From positions 1 to 36,311 of the forward strand of contig LSSL01003337.1 of assembly GCA_001953115.1 (NCBI GenBank): DNA of 36,311 nt, read 5' to 3'. The stretch comes from Smittium mucronatum. Lineage: Eukaryota > Kickxellomycota > Harpellomycetes > Harpellales > Legeriomycetaceae. Position 1 is the stretch's first letter. Each line of letters opens with the position of its first letter. The translations under genes were made by a program, and so were the position numbers. Below, in pieces: positions 34,868 through 36,311 of the stretch. The notes under the pieces are model-generated. The model worked only from the letters and a program-made list of their open reading frames with translations. It was not told where the DNA came from and did not search any database.

Positions 34868-35092
34868 AAATAGATAATTTTTATGAAATATGCCTTTTAA
34901 TAAAATGTGCACAATATTTAATTATTAGTGGTCATAAATCAGTCAAAAATTATGTAGGTCAATTTGAAATAGGTAAAATGTCCCGTAACCCTAAAGGCGA
35001 GACCAGAGACATACACACATTGATAATCCTAGTAATGTCAGTCAAAATAGAAACTGGAGGGTAAGAATTAGGCTTTGCAGTCTTGAATCAAT
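34868..35092. other. Intergenic, no gene seen
   Basis: No feature is recognised before the microsatellite hairpin. Confidence 0.4.
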
Positions 35093-35134
35093 CCACACAC
35101 GAGAGAGAGAGTGAGTGAGTCAATGTGTGTGTGG
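35093..35134 (+). repeat. Microsatellite hairpin (CA/GA/GT)
   Basis: CCACACAC (35093-35100) is an exact inverted match to GTGTGTGG (35127-35134). Between them lies a purine-rich loop of GA repeats followed by GTGA repeats. It can form an 8-base-pair stem. Confidence 0.8.
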
Positions 35135-35312
35135 CTGTCGCGATCAGAATAATTATAGAATTTATTTAGATCCTGCAAAAATATTTGAAGACCCAATTTA
35201 AAAAATCTAGAATAAAATATTGAAATATATTTCTGTAATTAACAATAAAAAAAAAAGTCTTTTTTATTTAATTTCAAGATCAAGAATCGGAACCGAGTTC
35301 TCAGTCAAATAA

Positions 35313-35332
35313 TTTTTTTTGGGGGGGGGGGG
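35313..35332 (+). repeat. T8G12 homopolymer junction
   Basis: Eight T followed by twelve G, the longest pure G run in the window. Its length is prone to sequencing error. Confidence 0.8.
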
Positions 35333-35603
35333 AAGTTTTTCATCTCTTTTCACTTTTAAGAGTGTTATTTAATCTATAAACTCTGGGTATTGATAGCATG
35401 TATACAACATACAGCTCTCAAGTGCTAGCTGAGCAACTAATAACAGATACATAGTGTCGATAATAAAAGAAATGAGAATGAGATATGGTTTCTGAGATAA
35501 ATTTGATAATTAACACAGTCAAAAATAATAAGAAATAAGTATTTTTAAAAAATTTTGACATAAAACTATAAAAAACGTACATCCTTGACTTGCAAACGTT
35601 AGC

Positions 35604-35621
35604 CTATTTCAATTGAAATAG
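35604..35621. repeat. 18-base perfect palindrome
   Basis: CTATTTCAATTGAAATAG equals its own reverse complement. It lies 18 bases beyond the stop codon of the - strand gene that ends at 35640, so it falls in that gene's 3' region. It could be a protein-binding site or a 3' stem; function is unknown. Confidence 0.75.
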
Positions 35622-35639
35622 CTGATCCGGTGTTTAAAA

Positions 35640-36311
35640 TTATGTTTGATGGCTAGTTACAAACAATTTAAGAACACTTTCAACCGCTTTCAAAGCCGTT
35701 TCAGAATTTTTTTTGGTTTTAATCGAACTTCCGTGATTGCTTTTATTACTCATCAATTTAGATGCTTTTGAATAATCATGAATACTATCAATATAATTCG
35801 AAAATCCTTGCTCAGAAGCTTTAAAATTGGCGTTTTTTTCGCCAGTAAGAACGCTGTAAAATTTACTTAACTCTTTTGAGACTTCCTGCATACCAGCTAA
35901 ATAACCATCAATTTCCTTCAAAGCAAAGTTGTAAAAAAAGGGCACTTTTTTAAATTTACTCAAAAAATCTCTTAGTCCATTGATATAACCATCAAGTTTT
36001 TCCAAAATCTTGGGCAAAAGGCTGATTAGTTTACTGTTAATGTTTTTTGGTTGGTTATTTGGACCACTATTGAAAAGGATGGCAGGCAGATTTGTATCGC
36101 TTTTTTTGAAGGGATAATCACCTTTTTCGGCTGCGTGATTATTACTGTTTGCAACCCCAATAAAACTATTGGGTATATTTTTATTCTGAAAAAATTTTCC
36201 TGGGCGTTTTTTATTTTTATCCATAGAAAAAATACCCCCATAATTCTGTGTACCATATCCTTTATTAATTGAATGATAATCTCCTTCATGAAACGTGGAT
36301 AAATCCTTTCC
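35640..36311 (-). CDS. Unrecognised protein with repeated DGY motif, 5' end outside the window
   Basis: The frame is open from the window edge to TAA (35642-35640). The 29 codons before the first ATG (36224) are also open and protein-like (STFHEGDYHSINKGYGTQNY), so translation probably begins, or an upstream exon joins, beyond the window. 223 residues are visible. Numbered from that ATG, 1-65 is hydrophilic and rich in Asn, Lys, Gly and Ser; 66-125 is amphipathic and likely helical; the tail 155-175 is basic and Ser-rich. A motif recurs: LDGYINGLRDFLSKF (77-91), IDGYLAGMQEVSKELSKF (105-122) and, weaker, FSNYIDSIHDYSKASK (141-156). There is no membrane helix and no known domain. Function is unknown. 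Confidence 0.7.
   Translation of the reverse strand, partial: GKDLSTFHEGDYHSINKGYGTQNYGGIFSMDKNKKRPGKFFQNKNIPNSFIGVANSNNHAAEKGDYPFKKSDTNLPAILFNSGPNNQPKNINSKLISLLPKILEKLDGYINGLRDFLSKFKKVPFFYNFALKEIDGYLAGMQEVSKELSKFYSVLTGEKNANFKASEQGFSNYIDSIHDYSKASKLMSNKSNHGSSIKTKKNSETALKAVESVLKLFVTSHQT

Noticed and set aside
1..36311. CRISPR array, rRNA genes or bacterial operon structure
   Set aside because: No regularly spaced repeats, no rRNA core motifs, and spliced genes show the DNA is eukaryotic.

Overview
The window is a strongly AT-rich piece of a eukaryotic nuclear genome. Introns are short (56-91 bases), with GTA donors and TAG acceptors. The standard code is used: the three clear genes end in TAG, TGA and TAA. 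It holds a eukaryotic tRNA-Gln gene and relics of LINE, SINE-like and DNA-transposon elements. The compact introns, gene types and style of LINE suggest an early-diverging fungus, possibly a gut fungus of the Harpellales/Smittium type. That placement is inference and was not tested by any search.

Layout. About 130-5780 is one heavily mutated non-LTR retrotransposon (LINE) on the + strand: a 5' leader with two ~241-base repeats, an ORF1-like fragment, an APE-type endonuclease start and a recognisable reverse transcriptase full of stops. A short SINE-like repeat follows (copy A, 5781-5912). From 5913 to 9887 there is no detectable gene. A tRNA-Gln(CTG) gene lies at 9888-9959. A decayed cytochrome P450 on the - strand (11269-12058) is divergent from an intact three-exon 4-coumarate:CoA-ligase-like gene (12256-14140, 569 residues). 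From about 14.2 to 27.5 kb the sequence is an AT-rich desert holding only a second SINE-like copy (16384-16557), a small tandem duplication and isolated G/C runs.

From 27.5 to 30.4 kb lies a cluster of non-autonomous DNA transposons: a piggyBac-like MITE family (TTAA target sites, termini CCCTTTC), of which three copies have cores of 162-164 bases, plus a longer 515-base relative and a diverged copy. One copy is inserted inside a pogo-like terminal repeat whose uninterrupted counterpart lies 130 bases away, so the TTAA duplication can be read directly. A four-exon transporter gene of the SLC35F6/EamA type follows (30876-32301, 405 residues). Downstream are a third SINE-like copy with a perfect 14-base target-site duplication, a small membrane-protein fragment on the - strand, a segment resembling the LINE leader, and a possible broken coding fragment. 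At the right edge is the 3' part of an unrecognised - strand gene with a repeated DGY motif.

Functionally there are two convincing intact genes (an acyl/aryl-CoA synthetase and a membrane transporter), one partial gene, one tRNA and one recognisable dead enzyme gene. The P450 relic and the CoA ligase share a 197-base divergent promoter region, which suggests a former metabolic gene pair. Most of the rest is transposon debris or featureless AT-rich DNA. I found no CRISPR array, rRNA or viral genome.
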